Assembly (NCBI GenBank): GCA_038328705.1
Contig: JBBQMG010000008.1
Span: forward strand, 1 to 53,623
Origin: UBA668 sp038328705
GTDB taxonomy: Bacteria; Actinomycetota; Acidimicrobiia; Acidimicrobiales; Ilumatobacteraceae
Reading direction: 5' to 3'
DNA: 53,623 nucleotides
The position numbers and the translations under genes were made by a program. The notes beneath the pieces are model-generated. The model made no database searches. It was not told the DNA's origin and worked only from the letters and a program-made list of their open reading frames with translations. Below, one piece after another: positions 35,931-44,710 of the stretch (position 1 is its first letter; every line of letters starts with the position of its first letter).

Positions 35931-38660
35931 ATGATCTTCGACGGCTACGTCAACCAGCTCCCCGACTCAGACCCCGGTGAAACACAGGAGTGGCTCGACA
36001 GCCTCGATGCCGTTGTCGATGTGCACGGCAAGACACGTGCCCGCTTCCTGCTGACCAAGCTGCTGGAGAAGGCTCGCGCCTCGCAGGTCAGCTTCCCGGC
36101 CACGGTCAGCACGCCGTACCTCAACACCATTCCGCGTGAGTCCGAGCCGTGGTTCCCTGGCGATGAGTACATCGAGCGCCGCATCCGGGCGTTCGTACGT
36201 TGGAACGCAGCAGCGATGGTGGTGCGCGCCAACAAGCACGCCGAAGGTATCGGCGGCCACCTGGCCACCTTCGCCAGCTCCGCCAGCCTGTACGAGATTG
36301 GTTTCAACCACTTCTTCCGCGGCAAGGACGACGGCAACGCCGGCGACCACATCTATTTCCAGGGTCACGCGACGCCTGGTATCTACGCCCGTGCGTTCCT
36401 CGAGCGCCGGCTGGAGACCTCCGACCTCGACCAGTTCCGCCGCGAGATCGGCCGCGAAGGCAAGGGCCTCAGCAGCTATCCGCACCCCCGGCTGATGCCC
36501 GACTTCTGGGAGTTTCCGACGGTCTCGATGGGCCTTGGGCCGCTGACCGCGCTGTACCAGGCTCGATTCAACCGCTACCTGCAGAACCGCGAAATCGACG
36601 ACACCAGCCAGAGTCGCGTGTGGGCCTTCCTGGGCGACGGCGAATGCGACGAGCCAGAGACGCTCGGCGCCATCTCCCTGGCCAGCCGCGAGCGGTTGGA
36701 CAACCTGGTCTTCGTGGTCAACTGCAACCTGCAGCGCCTCGATGGCCCGGTACGAGGCAACGGCAAGATCATCCAGGAGCTGGAGGCCAGCTTCCGCGGT
36801 GCCGGCTGGAATGTGATCAAGGTCATCTTGGGTAGCAAGTGGGACAGCCTGCTGGCCAACGACAAGGACGGGGTGTTGCTCAACCAGTTGAACACCACCG
36901 TTGATGGCGAGTTCCAGCGCTACAGCATCGAGAACGGCGCCTACATTCGCGACAACTTCTTCGGCCCCGACCCGCGGCTGCGCCAGATGGTTGCTCATCT
37001 CACCGACGACGATCTGATCAACCTGCCTCGCGGCGGCCACGATTATCACAAGCTCTACGCGGCCTACAAGGCAGCCAGCGAAAACCTCGGCTCGGGTGCC
37101 CCGACGGTGATTCTGGCCAAGACCATCAAGGGCTGGACGCTCGGCCCCGGTTTCGAGGGTCGCAACTCCACGCACCAGATCAAGAAGATGACCAGCGCTC
37201 AGCTGTTCGCGCTACGCGACCGGCTGCACATGAACGACGAGATCCCGGATTCGGCGTTCGACAACGACGAGATTCCATACTTCCGCCCCGCCGAGGATTC
37301 GGTCGAGTACCAGTACATGATCGAGCGTCGTCGGGCTCTCGGGGGCAGCGTGCCAAAGCGCATCGTTCGCCCGCGCAAGCAATTGAGCATGCCCTTGGAC
37401 ACCACGTTCGAGGAGCTCCGCCGCGGCTCGGGCGACCAGGAGGTCAGCACCACGATGGGCTTCACCCGACTGCTGCGCAACCTCAGCCGCGACGAGAACA
37501 TCGGCCAGTTGGTGGTGCCGATCATTCCCGACGAGGGCCGCACCTTTGGCATGGACTCGCTGTTCCCCGCACTGAAGATCTACGCATCGCAGGGTCAGCA
37601 GTACGAGCCGGTCGACCACGACCTACTGCTCAGTTACGCCGAATCCGCCAAGGGCCAGATTCTGGAAGAGGGAATCACCGAGGCAGGCTCGATGGCCAGC
37701 TTCATCGCCGCCGGCACCGCCTACGCCACCCGCGGTGTCAGCACGATCCCGTTCTACACGTTCTATTCCATGTTCGGTTTCCAGCGCGTGGGCGACCTCA
37801 TCTGGCAGGCCGCCGACGCCCGCGCTCGCGGTTTCCTGCTGGGTGCCACCGCTGGGCGCACCACGCTGCAGGGTGAAGGCCTCCAGCACCAGGACGGTCA
37901 CTCGCTGGTGTTGGCCAGCACCGTGCCGCCTTGTCAGGCATACGACCCGGCGTTTGCGTACGAGGTCGCCACCATCATCCAGGCAGGCATCCACCGCATG
38001 TACGGCGCCGATGCCGACCGGCCGGACAACCTCGAACGCGACGTCTTCTACTACATCACCCTGTACAACGAGAACTACCCGATGCCCGCAATGCCCGAGG
38101 GCCTCGACCCTGCCGACATCCTGCGTGGCCTGTACCGCTGGGCCCCGGCCCCCGAAGGCACCGACCGGCGCGCGACGTTGCTGTTCAGCGGTTCCGCGCA
38201 GGGCGCTGCCCGCGCAGCGGCCGCCGAGCTGGGTGAGTACGGCATTGGTGTCGAGCTGTGGTCGGCCACGTCGTACAAGGCGCTCCGCGACGATGCGTTG
38301 TCCGCCGAGCGCTGGAACCGTCTGCACCCGCACGAGCCTGCCAAGCCAGTGGCTGTCGCTCATCTTCTTGCCGATACGCACGGCCCGATCGTGGCCGTCA
38401 GCGATTTCATGAAGATCGTGCCCGAGCAGATCTCACGCTTCTTGCCGGGCCGCACCTTCATCCCGCTGGGCACCGACGGTATGGGCCGCAGCGATACTCG
38501 CGAGGCGCTGCGCGACTACTTCGAGGTCGACGCCGGCCACATCGTGGTCGCCATCCTCAGCGCGTTGCTGGCCGACGGCAAGGCCAGTGCCGACGAGGTG
38601 CAGGCCGCCATCGCTCGCCACAATCTCAACGCCGACGCACCTGACCCCCTCGACGTCTAG
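35931..38660 (+). CDS. aceE: Pyruvate dehydrogenase E1 component, homodimeric type
   Basis: 909 residues, the length of homodimeric AceE enzymes. Thiamine-diphosphate motif GDGECDEPE (~235) through NCNLQ (~263); HATPGIYARAFLEGR-like segment (GHATPGIYARAFLERR), DGHSLVLASTVP and RRATLLFSGSAQG are AceE signatures. It decarboxylates pyruvate and acetylates the lipoyl group of E2; partners E2 and E3 are probably those at 5972-8961. Transcribed alone, after the secreted SGNH pair. Followed by a 289-bp repeat-filled gap. Confidence 0.95.
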   Translation: MIFDGYVNQLPDSDPGETQEWLDSLDAVVDVHGKTRARFLLTKLLEKARASQVSFPATVSTPYLNTIPRESEPWFPGDEYIERRIRAFVRWNAAAMVVRANKHAEGIGGHLATFASSASLYEIGFNHFFRGKDDGNAGDHIYFQGHATPGIYARAFLERRLETSDLDQFRREIGREGKGLSSYPHPRLMPDFWEFPTVSMGLGPLTALYQARFNRYLQNREIDDTSQSRVWAFLGDGECDEPETLGAISLASRERLDNLVFVVNCNLQRLDGPVRGNGKIIQELEASFRGAGWNVIKVILGSKWDSLLANDKDGVLLNQLNTTVDGEFQRYSIENGAYIRDNFFGPDPRLRQMVAHLTDDDLINLPRGGHDYHKLYAAYKAASENLGSGAPTVILAKTIKGWTLGPGFEGRNSTHQIKKMTSAQLFALRDRLHMNDEIPDSAFDNDEIPYFRPAEDSVEYQYMIERRRALGGSVPKRIVRPRKQLSMPLDTTFEELRRGSGDQEVSTTMGFTRLLRNLSRDENIGQLVVPIIPDEGRTFGMDSLFPALKIYASQGQQYEPVDHDLLLSYAESAKGQILEEGITEAGSMASFIAAGTAYATRGVSTIPFYTFYSMFGFQRVGDLIWQAADARARGFLLGATAGRTTLQGEGLQHQDGHSLVLASTVPPCQAYDPAFAYEVATIIQAGIHRMYGADADRPDNLERDVFYYITLYNENYPMPAMPEGLDPADILRGLYRWAPAPEGTDRRATLLFSGSAQGAARAAAAELGEYGIGVELWSATSYKALRDDALSAERWNRLHPHEPAKPVAVAHLLADTHGPIVAVSDFMKIVPEQISRFLPGRTFIPLGTDGMGRSDTREALRDYFEVDAGHIVVAILSALLADGKASADEVQAAIARHNLNADAPDPLDV

Positions 38661-38700
38661 CCCGACGCCCCATCCCGCCACCCGTCACCCGTCACCCAAG

Positions 38701-38945
38701 GTGCGAGTGCCACGCCGTCAGTGCGAGTGCCACGCCGTCTATCCGAGTGCCACGCCGTCTATCCGAGTGCCACCCGACCATGCGAGTGGGTACTCGCACC
38801 CCGGGGTGCGAGTACCCACTCGGATGCCGCCTCGCACTCGCACCTGCCGCCTCGCACTCGCACCTGCCGCCTCGCACTCGCACCTGCCGCCTCGCACTCG
38901 CACCTGCCGCCTGGCACTCGCACAGACGGCCAGGCACTCGGAGAT
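38701..38945. repeat. Perfect 40-bp palindrome flanked by inverted 20-nt-period arrays
   Basis: Fills most of the gap between the convergent aceE (ends 38660) and CAP-protein gene (ends 38950). Left array: four 20-nt units 38701-38780 with core GTGCGAGTGCCACGCCGTC. Centre: 38783-38802 CGAGTGGGTACTCGCACCCC and its exact reverse complement 38803-38822. Right array: four identical units GCCGCCTCGCACTCGCACCT (38826-38905) and two degraded ones (to 38945). The left and right unit cores are inverted relative to one another (GTGCGAGTGCC versus GGCACTCGCAC). A degraded copy lies at 487-591. Could terminate both transcripts; not a CRISPR, since there are no spacers. Confidence 0.95.
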
Positions 38946-38949
38946 GGGG

Positions 38950-40962
38950 TTAGCCCCACCAGCCGTTGACGTCGAGAATCACGTGCACCGACACCGAGAC
39001 GTAGACACACAACGTGCCGCCGAGTGACAACGCCACCATCGCCCCGTTGGCAACCGCCTGACCTGTGCTGAAGTTGACGTTGGACGTCGGTGGCTGGGCG
39101 CCGCACGGGTATGCGGTGACATAGCCGTTGTTGGCGTCACCGGAAGTGGCGGTCACGTTGAACGAGACTGACTTGGCGGTCGCTGGGATTCCACGTTGGC
39201 CGGCAACTTGGATGACGATGGTATGGCCTGCGCTCTCGAGCTGGCCGCCGGTCCCGAAGTTCATGTTCGCGTTCCACTTGTCGCGAGTGTCGACCCATCG
39301 GAACGGTGCGCTGGGCGTAAAGCCAGTGGCCGTCGAGGGCACCATGTAGCCGAAGACGTCGACAATGATGTCCAGACTGGTGTTGCTGTACACACACACC
39401 GAACGGTTCGCAGACAGTGCGATGGTGACCGTGTTCGGGCGAGTGTCGCCCACCGCCGGGTTTACGCTCGACGTGGAAGGAAGCTCGCCGCACGGAAACA
39501 CCGTCACGAAGCCCGCTTCGTCTGGGTTGATGGTGGTGACGTTGAGCATGGCCCCGGTTACGTTCTGCGGTGCGCCCGTCAGTGGCAGCTCCACCACCTG
39601 CCCGGCGTTGATGCGGCCACTGGGCCCGATGCCTTGTCGAGTGTCCATCACCCGGTCGGGAACCACCGCAGAAAAGCGTGAGGCAGCCGAGGCCGAATAG
39701 AAGCCCGAGACATCGATGAGAATCTCGACGGCGACCGGCGAGAAGGCGCAGATGTTGCCCCCGCTGTCGAGTGGCGTGGTTGCCGCGTTGGACACCGCTT
39801 CACCCCCGAGGAAGTTGAGCGTCGAGACCACCGGCATGGGGTTCGAGCAGTTCCAGATGGTGAGGTATCCCGCGCCGGTGGCGTTGGCGACGGTGAAGTT
39901 GCCGCTGATGGCGGAAGCGTCGAGCGGGAGACCCATGCGGCCAGTGAGCTTGATCCGCTTCGGAACTCCGGCGAGGAGCCGAGTTGCGCCAAGGTTGACG
40001 CGTGAGTCCACGAATCGTGCCGGAGCGATCGGCTGCCAGCCGGTGGGGCCGCTGGTCGGAGTTGCCGACGCGGGTAGTGCGCTGAAGTCGGCAGCAGCCG
40101 GGTCGACGGTGAAGCTCCATGTGACGCTGCGAGCCGAGGTGTTCACCGTCACGGTGTACACGCCAGGCGAAAGGGCGGAACGGGGCATGACGATGGCGGC
40201 GTTGTCGCCGGCCAGAATGCTCTGTGCCACATCGATGGTGTTGTGGCGGCTGAGCACGCAGGTCTGCACAGGGCCGGACGGGCCGGTCATCGTTGCTGTC
40301 GGGTTGGAGGAGAAGTTCTCCGGCATCATCGCGATCACCGGCAGGCCGGCACCGGTGTTGCCCCAGCCGCACAGCTGCACGGGGTTCGGTGATTCTGCAA
40401 CGAACTGTGTGAGGTTGGTGACCATGCCGTCGCCGGGGAAGAGGATCGGCTGGCTGAGCCCCTGCTTGGGCCCAAGGCCATGGAGGATGTCGAGCGTCGC
40501 GCCCGAATGCCAACGCGGCGTCGACGGGTTCTCGCACTGTCCATAGCCAACCCGCTGCAGGTTCGGACGAAGGATTCCGATGGCGTGGAACGGCCCGGTC
40601 ATCCACAGTTCGACGAACGATCTGTTGCTGACACCGGTTGCACTATTGACTGCCACGTTGCCGCTTCTGCCGGCGCTGTCACCCTCTGGGGTGTAACCCG
40701 GGGCGCCACTCACTTCTTCGTGCGAGATATCGTTGAGCAGCATGTAACACGAGTGGTTGTAGGCGCCGGGCGACAACGAAGGGTCTTCTACGACCGGCGG
40801 CAGGCTGGCCATTGCACGGAAGTAGTTGACCGCCGTCAGCCAATCGGCACCTGCGGAGATGAACGGCGGAGTGGGGTTCGCTGCCTGCGCGGGAGCGACG
40901 ACCAGCATCGAGAAGATTGCTGCTACGGCAACAGCAAAGATGCCCCGTCGTCGAGCAACCAT
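38950..40962 (-). CDS. Secreted CAP-domain protein with three C-terminal LDTR modules
   Basis: 670 residues from ATG 40962; AGGAGG lies 9 nt upstream (an in-frame GTG is at 40965). Signal peptide 1-~27 (GIFAVAVAAIFSMLVVAPAQA). CAP/SCP-PR1-like domain ~35-200: VNYFRAMASLPPV, GAYNHSCYML, ISHEE, NVAVN, ELWMTGPFHAIGILRP. A linker with VYTVTVNTSAR (~270-300) precedes LDTR modules at ~308, ~427 and ~546, opening RFVDSR, RVMDTR and RWVDTR and ending DVNGWWG at the C-terminus. Each module has a Cys pair (WNC/PCG and ICAF/VCVY). Extracellular; role unknown. Divergent from the GT-C gene. Confidence 0.85.
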   Translation of the reverse strand: MVARRRGIFAVAVAAIFSMLVVAPAQAANPTPPFISAGADWLTAVNYFRAMASLPPVVEDPSLSPGAYNHSCYMLLNDISHEEVSGAPGYTPEGDSAGRSGNVAVNSATGVSNRSFVELWMTGPFHAIGILRPNLQRVGYGQCENPSTPRWHSGATLDILHGLGPKQGLSQPILFPGDGMVTNLTQFVAESPNPVQLCGWGNTGAGLPVIAMMPENFSSNPTATMTGPSGPVQTCVLSRHNTIDVAQSILAGDNAAIVMPRSALSPGVYTVTVNTSARSVTWSFTVDPAAADFSALPASATPTSGPTGWQPIAPARFVDSRVNLGATRLLAGVPKRIKLTGRMGLPLDASAISGNFTVANATGAGYLTIWNCSNPMPVVSTLNFLGGEAVSNAATTPLDSGGNICAFSPVAVEILIDVSGFYSASAASRFSAVVPDRVMDTRQGIGPSGRINAGQVVELPLTGAPQNVTGAMLNVTTINPDEAGFVTVFPCGELPSTSSVNPAVGDTRPNTVTIALSANRSVCVYSNTSLDIIVDVFGYMVPSTATGFTPSAPFRWVDTRDKWNANMNFGTGGQLESAGHTIVIQVAGQRGIPATAKSVSFNVTATSGDANNGYVTAYPCGAQPPTSNVNFSTGQAVANGAMVALSLGGTLCVYVSVSVHVILDVNGWWG

Positions 40963-41039
40963 CACCACATTCCTCCTCAAAGTCCTTACACGTTCACTAT
41001 CTGTATCGACCCCCTGGCGCCCGTCTTGAGCCTCTCCGA

Positions 41040-41068
41040 GACAATTTGTCGATTTCGTGACAAATGTC
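41040..41068. promoter_or_regulatory. Paired dyads upstream of GT-C gene
   Basis: GACAATTTGTC (41040-41050, perfect 5-bp arms) and GACAAATGTC (41059-41068, GACA/TGTC arms), 19 nt start to start. They lie between divergent genes (40962 minus, 41121 plus), so a regulator site is plausible. The second overlaps an in-frame ATG at 41064. Confidence 0.4.
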
Positions 41069-41107
41069 GGACGGTTACGAGAACCTCCCCGAGACGGGGC
41101 GGTCAAC

Positions 41108-41113
41108 TATCGT
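41108..41113 (+). promoter_or_regulatory. TANNNT -10 box for GT-C gene start at 41121
   Basis: TATCGT, 7 nt before the ATG at 41121. No such box stands before the earlier in-frame ATG at 41064, which favours 41121. Confidence 0.5.
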
Positions 41114-41120
41114 GACCCCA

Positions 41121-42611
41121 ATGTCGCTCGCAGCTCCTTTCACGCTGAGGCGATGTTTCGTGGTCGCCATCGTGGTGGTGGCAGGTCTGGTGCTGCGAGT
41201 GCAGATCCTCGATGGCTCGATGGGCGCTCTGTTCGCCGACGAGGCGTACACCGGGTTGCAATCGGTCGGGGTCATTCGCGACGGCCGATTTCCCATCGTG
41301 ATCGACGGCAACGTCTATTCGGCCGCACTCGAGGCGTACATGTTCAGCCCGATCCTGGTGTTCGCCGGGGGCAGCATTGCCGTCTTGAAGTGGCTCTTCG
41401 TCGGCGTGTGGGCGTTGGCGGCCGCTGCTGCGTTCGGTGCCGGGCGTCGCCTGATGAACAACCGTGTCGGCGCAGTTGCTGCAACGCTGGTGTGGCTGGC
41501 GCCGGGTGCGCTGTTGGTGCTCAGCACGCGGGCGTACATGGGCTATTCGTTGGGGTTGGCGGTCACCGCGGGCGTGCTCTGGGCTGCGGCCGTTGTCGCC
41601 GACGGGGACGTCGCATCGCCACGGTCGTCGGCATGTCTCGGCTTTCTTGCAGGCCTTGCCTTCTATCTCCATCCGATGTTCGGCGCGGCCGCGGCACCTT
41701 TGGTGGCCGTAGCGGCCGTTGTCCACTTCCGAGACTGGCGTCGTTGGTGGGTACCGGCGGTTGGCGCCGCGTTCGCCGCCAATGCCGCGTTCCTCGGGTG
41801 GAACGCGATCAATGGGTGGCCCTCGCTGCACTCGAGCTTGCCGTTCGAGGGCACGTACGTGGAGCGGCTGAAGGGCTTCGCAACTGGCCTGCTGCCGCGA
41901 GCGTTCGGCCTGCGCACGTTCCCCGGCGAGTGGGTCTTCGGGCGTTCATTGGGTCTTGCGGCCTATGCGCTGCTGCTGGGCGGGGCGATTGCAGGCTGCA
42001 TCAGCATCGTGCGTGCCAGCGCTCGGCCCAGCCGATGGTTGCTCCCCGTGGCCTTGGCAGGCAGCTTTCCGCTGATGGCCTTGCTCACACCGTTGATCTT
42101 CGTGGCCGACGGGCGCTACGCAATCATCGTCTTCCCCCTGTTCGCGATCGCGTGGGGCGCTGCTGTCTCGGCGCTGTTCTCAGCAATGTCGGCCCGCCTG
42201 TTTGCGGTCGGGCTCGTTGGCGTCGGCGCGTTGTGGGTGGCCGGCACCATCGTGCCGTTCGTCGACCAACAACAGGGCTTCGAGAGCGCCGACCCCAACG
42301 CTTGGCAGCAGCGAGTGCTCGACCGCCTGGACGAGGTGGGCATCAGTCGGGTCGCAGGCAACTACAACCTGGTGCTGCCCATCGAGTATCGCAGCGACCA
42401 GTCGATCCGTGTGGCAATCGCGGGCAACCCGTACACCATCCGCTTCCCCGCGTCGCAGCGCATCGTCGGTGCGACACCGGCGCGGGAAGTGGCGTTCCTC
42501 TTCCCGCCTGGCGATCTGGATCCAGGCTGGTTCTACCTACCGCTCGCTGACTACCGTGTCGAAGACCTCGGCGGCATCATTCTTTATCTTCCGCCTGCGG
42601 CGGGCGGCTGA
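41121..42611 (+). CDS. GT-C superfamily membrane glycosyltransferase (PMT/ArnT-like)
   Basis: 496 residues from ATG 41121 (515 if ATG 41064 is used). Starts with a basic residue pair and a transmembrane helix (CFVVAIVVVAGLVLRV), then the first extracytoplasmic loop FADEAYTGLQ with the Asp-Glu pair typical of PMT/ArnT-like GT-C enzymes. About 10-11 helices, then a ~120-residue soluble C-terminal domain (DQQQGFESADPNAWQQRVLDRL). Such enzymes use polyprenyl-phosphate sugars outside the membrane. The DPM1-like GT2 that could make such a donor is encoded 16 nt downstream. Confidence 0.85.
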   Translation: MSLAAPFTLRRCFVVAIVVVAGLVLRVQILDGSMGALFADEAYTGLQSVGVIRDGRFPIVIDGNVYSAALEAYMFSPILVFAGGSIAVLKWLFVGVWALAAAAAFGAGRRLMNNRVGAVAATLVWLAPGALLVLSTRAYMGYSLGLAVTAGVLWAAAVVADGDVASPRSSACLGFLAGLAFYLHPMFGAAAAPLVAVAAVVHFRDWRRWWVPAVGAAFAANAAFLGWNAINGWPSLHSSLPFEGTYVERLKGFATGLLPRAFGLRTFPGEWVFGRSLGLAAYALLLGGAIAGCISIVRASARPSRWLLPVALAGSFPLMALLTPLIFVADGRYAIIVFPLFAIAWGAAVSALFSAMSARLFAVGLVGVGALWVAGTIVPFVDQQQGFESADPNAWQQRVLDRLDEVGISRVAGNYNLVLPIEYRSDQSIRVAIAGNPYTIRFPASQRIVGATPAREVAFLFPPGDLDPGWFYLPLADYRVEDLGGIILYLPPAAGG

Positions 42612-42627
42612 GGCAAGGAAGCGCACC

Positions 42628-43344
42628 ATGTGGCACGGAAAGACGTTGGCAGTTGTGCTGCCCACCTACAACGAGGCCGGCAGCATCGCCGACTGCATCA
42701 ATGCGTTTCAGGCGCTGGGCATCGTCGACGAGATCGTCGTCGTCAACAACAACGCGCACCCCGACACGACTCCGGCAGTTGCCCCCACGGTTGCGCGTGA
42801 GGTGCTCGAACCCACCCAGGGATATGGGGCAGCTATTCGGCGCGGCTTTCTGGAGACAGCCTCGGCCGACCTGGTGTGCGTGTGCGAGCCGGACGCGACG
42901 TTCGACCCGGCCGACATCTTGAAGCTGCTGCCGTTCACCACCGACGTCGACTTCGTGCTCGGTTCGCGCACCGTGCAGACGTTCATCCTCAGCGGCGCCA
43001 ACATGGGGCTGTTCCTGCGGTGGGGTAACTGGGCGGTGGCCAAGCTGACCGAGGCACTGTTCAACACGGTGTACCTCTCCGATGTGGGGTGCACGTTCCG
43101 GGTGGTCACGCGCGCCGGTCTGGAGGAGTTGACGCCGGAGTTCAGCAGCAACGGGTCATCGTTCGGTTACGAGATGATGTTGCACGCTGCGCGGCTGCGG
43201 GTGTCGCTGGTGCAGGTGCCGGTGAAGTACCTGCCCCGCGTCGGCGAGAGTTCGGTCACCGGCGACAGGGTGAAGACGTTCCGGCTGGGCATGTCCATGA
43301 TCGGCCTCTGCCTTCGACACCGCTTCCGCCGCTCGCCTCGCTGA
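42628..43344 (+). CDS. GT2 family glycosyltransferase (dolichol-phosphate mannosyltransferase-like)
   Basis: 238 residues. GT-A fold: LAVVLPTYNEAGSIADCI at the start, VVVNNNAHPDT, and EPDATFDPADI (metal-binding Asp-x-Asp-like). LGSRT and SDVGCTFRV fit DPM1/polyprenyl-phosphate sugar synthases. It lacks C-terminal membrane helices, so is a soluble DPM1-type enzyme. AGGAAG lies just upstream of the ATG at 42628. Likely supplies a lipid-linked sugar to the GT-C enzyme encoded before it. Confidence 0.9.
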   Translation: MWHGKTLAVVLPTYNEAGSIADCINAFQALGIVDEIVVVNNNAHPDTTPAVAPTVAREVLEPTQGYGAAIRRGFLETASADLVCVCEPDATFDPADILKLLPFTTDVDFVLGSRTVQTFILSGANMGLFLRWGNWAVAKLTEALFNTVYLSDVGCTFRVVTRAGLEELTPEFSSNGSSFGYEMMLHAARLRVSLVQVPVKYLPRVGESSVTGDRVKTFRLGMSMIGLCLRHRFRRSPR

Positions 43345-43419
43345 ACGGCTACTGCTGCACGGCACTACTACTGCTGAACGGCACTACTACTGCTGAACGG
43401 CACTACTACCGCTGCACGG
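43345..43419. repeat. 19-nt tandem repeat in convergent gap
   Basis: Three 19-nt units, ACGGCACTACTACTGCTGA twice (43359-43377, 43378-43396) and ACGGCACTACTACCGCTGC (43397-43415), flanked by partial units ACGGCTACTGCTGC (43345-43358) and ACGGCTACTTGC (43416 on). It fills the whole gap between the convergent GT2 and methyltransferase genes. Confidence 0.9.
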
Positions 43420-44325
43420 CTACTTGCGGCACTCCCACGTCACGAACTGGTGCGAGGGCAGCCAGCCCATCGAGGTCGCCTGCGCATCGCTGGCGATCAC
43501 CGTCAGGTCGTCGGGTCGAGCGTGGCGCACCATGTCGACCACGTCGAAGATGTCGCCGTCGGGTTCTGGCGGCGCAACCTGTCCGGTCAGAACGGCGGCG
43601 AAGTTGGCGGTCACCAGCGCGGTCGCGGTAAAGCCCGCGGCGCGCACCATGTCGATGAGGTCCCACCCGAAGTTCCAGAACACGGGCGTGTTATCGGCGT
43701 GAAATTCGGGGGTCGTGGGCGACGCGGTCGCACCGTGCAGCAGCGGCACCTGCAGATAGATGCGCCCGCCCGGCGCCATGACTCGGTACAGCTCGGCCAG
43801 CGCGCATTGTGTTTCGGGGACGTGCTCCAGCACATGCGGGGTGAGCACCACGTCGAGCGAGGCGTCGGGTAGTGCAATTGCCTGCAGGTCGATCTGCAGG
43901 TCGGCGCGGTGGGCACCAAGATCGAAGTCGCTGGCGCGGTAGTCGAGGTGGCGCCGCATCAGTTCGCGGTACTCGTCGCCCAGGCGCGGGCTGGTCTCCA
44001 ATACGCGGACCTTGCGGCGCAGGCCACCACGCTCTGCCGCGCACCACAGCAGAAAACGGTCGCGGGCCACCGACCCGCACTGCGGGCACGTTGCCGACTC
44101 GACGTGGTGGCTACCGAGGAAGGCGCTACCCGACCAGCCGCACACGTTGCAGTTGGCGGCCGCATCGGACCGCAACCGACCGAGACGTGCACGATGGTTC
44201 AGCTGCCACCATTGCGCCGGCGCGACCACGCCCAAGCGGCGACCGAGTGGGCGAAGTGCCTGCTTGCAGACTTCAGGAACGAACCGGCTGAACCGACGCA
44301 GGACAGGTGGCACAGATCGTTGCAC
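43420..44325 (-). CDS. SAM-dependent methyltransferase with N-terminal zinc ribbon
   Basis: About 301 residues from GTG 44325. N-terminal CX2C...CX2C (Cys59, Cys62, Cys80, Cys83) suggests a structural zinc site. The class I methyltransferase domain follows: VRVLETSPRLGDEYR (degenerate SAM loop), ADLQIDLQAIALPDASLDVVLTPHVLEHVPE and MAPGGRIYLQVPLL. The frame is open to 44526, but the ATG at 44400 overlaps the divergent gene, so the GTG is preferred; the true start is uncertain. Such enzymes decorate sugars in glycan clusters. Target unknown. Confidence 0.82.
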   Translation of the reverse strand: MQRSVPPVLRRFSRFVPEVCKQALRPLGRRLGVVAPAQWWQLNHRARLGRLRSDAAANCNVCGWSGSAFLGSHHVESATCPQCGSVARDRFLLWCAAERGGLRRKVRVLETSPRLGDEYRELMRRHLDYRASDFDLGAHRADLQIDLQAIALPDASLDVVLTPHVLEHVPETQCALAELYRVMAPGGRIYLQVPLLHGATASPTTPEFHADNTPVFWNFGWDLIDMVRAAGFTATALVTANFAAVLTGQVAPPEPDGDIFDVVDMVRHARPDDLTVIASDAQATSMGWLPSHQFVTWECRK

Positions 44326-44385
44326 TGCGGCAGCGTAGCCCGCGGGCCGCTGGGCCAACGAGGGTCTGCCGTGCGTGCACCGGGC

Positions 44386-44391
44386 TAACGT
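44386..44391 (+). promoter_or_regulatory. TANNNT -10 box for small helical protein gene
   Basis: TAACGT, 7 nt before the ATG at 44399; the probable promoter of the glycosyltransferase operon 44399-48824. Confidence 0.5.
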
Positions 44392-44398
44392 CGCGCCC

Positions 44399-44710
44399 AT
44401 GGCATCGATCTCTGGGCTGTCCCGTCGACTACGCGCGTTCGCCGCACTTCCCGCTGAGGTGGCCGCGCTGCGCCAGGTGGTCGATGAGATGAACCACATC
44501 ATCGTGACGCTGGTACCGGCCACCAATCACACGGTGACGCAGCTGAATCACGATGTGCACGCCGGCGCGGAGGACGCGCTGCCGTTGTTCGTCGGCTTTG
44601 CCGAGCGGCTGCGGCTGGATGCCGATGTTGCCATTGGTGCGACGCAGGTGATCGAGCGCCAACTCAGCGAACTCGAACACGCGATTGCGAACCTTCGCAA
44701 CAATGGGTGA
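44399..44710 (+). CDS. Small helical protein of unknown function, first gene of GT operon
   Basis: 103 residues, predicted almost wholly helical with heptad-like patches (EVAALRQVVDEMNHIIVTL, VIERQLSELEHAIANL), consistent with a coiled coil. No signal peptide. I do not recognise a family. Its stop overlaps the start of the following GT4 gene by 8 nt (ATGGGTGA), so the two are translationally coupled; it may be a partner or scaffold for the glycosyltransferases. Start from ATG 44399 with a leaderless-type box; an earlier in-frame ATG is at 44375. Confidence 0.65.
   Translation: MASISGLSRRLRAFAALPAEVAALRQVVDEMNHIIVTLVPATNHTVTQLNHDVHAGAEDALPLFVGFAERLRLDADVAIGATQVIERQLSELEHAIANLRNNG

Noticed and set aside
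38826..38925. Possible CRISPR-like array
   Set aside because: The 20-nt units are directly abutting with no spacers, and no cas genes are present.
38692..38969. Short ORFs on both strands with repeated C-E-C-E-A or R-T-C-R-L peptides
   Set aside because: They are translations of the 20-nt array, open in several frames because 20-nt units lack stops; no gene expected.
44326..44526. N-terminal extension of the methyltransferase frame
   Set aside because: Antisense to the start of the small helical protein gene and without family similarity.
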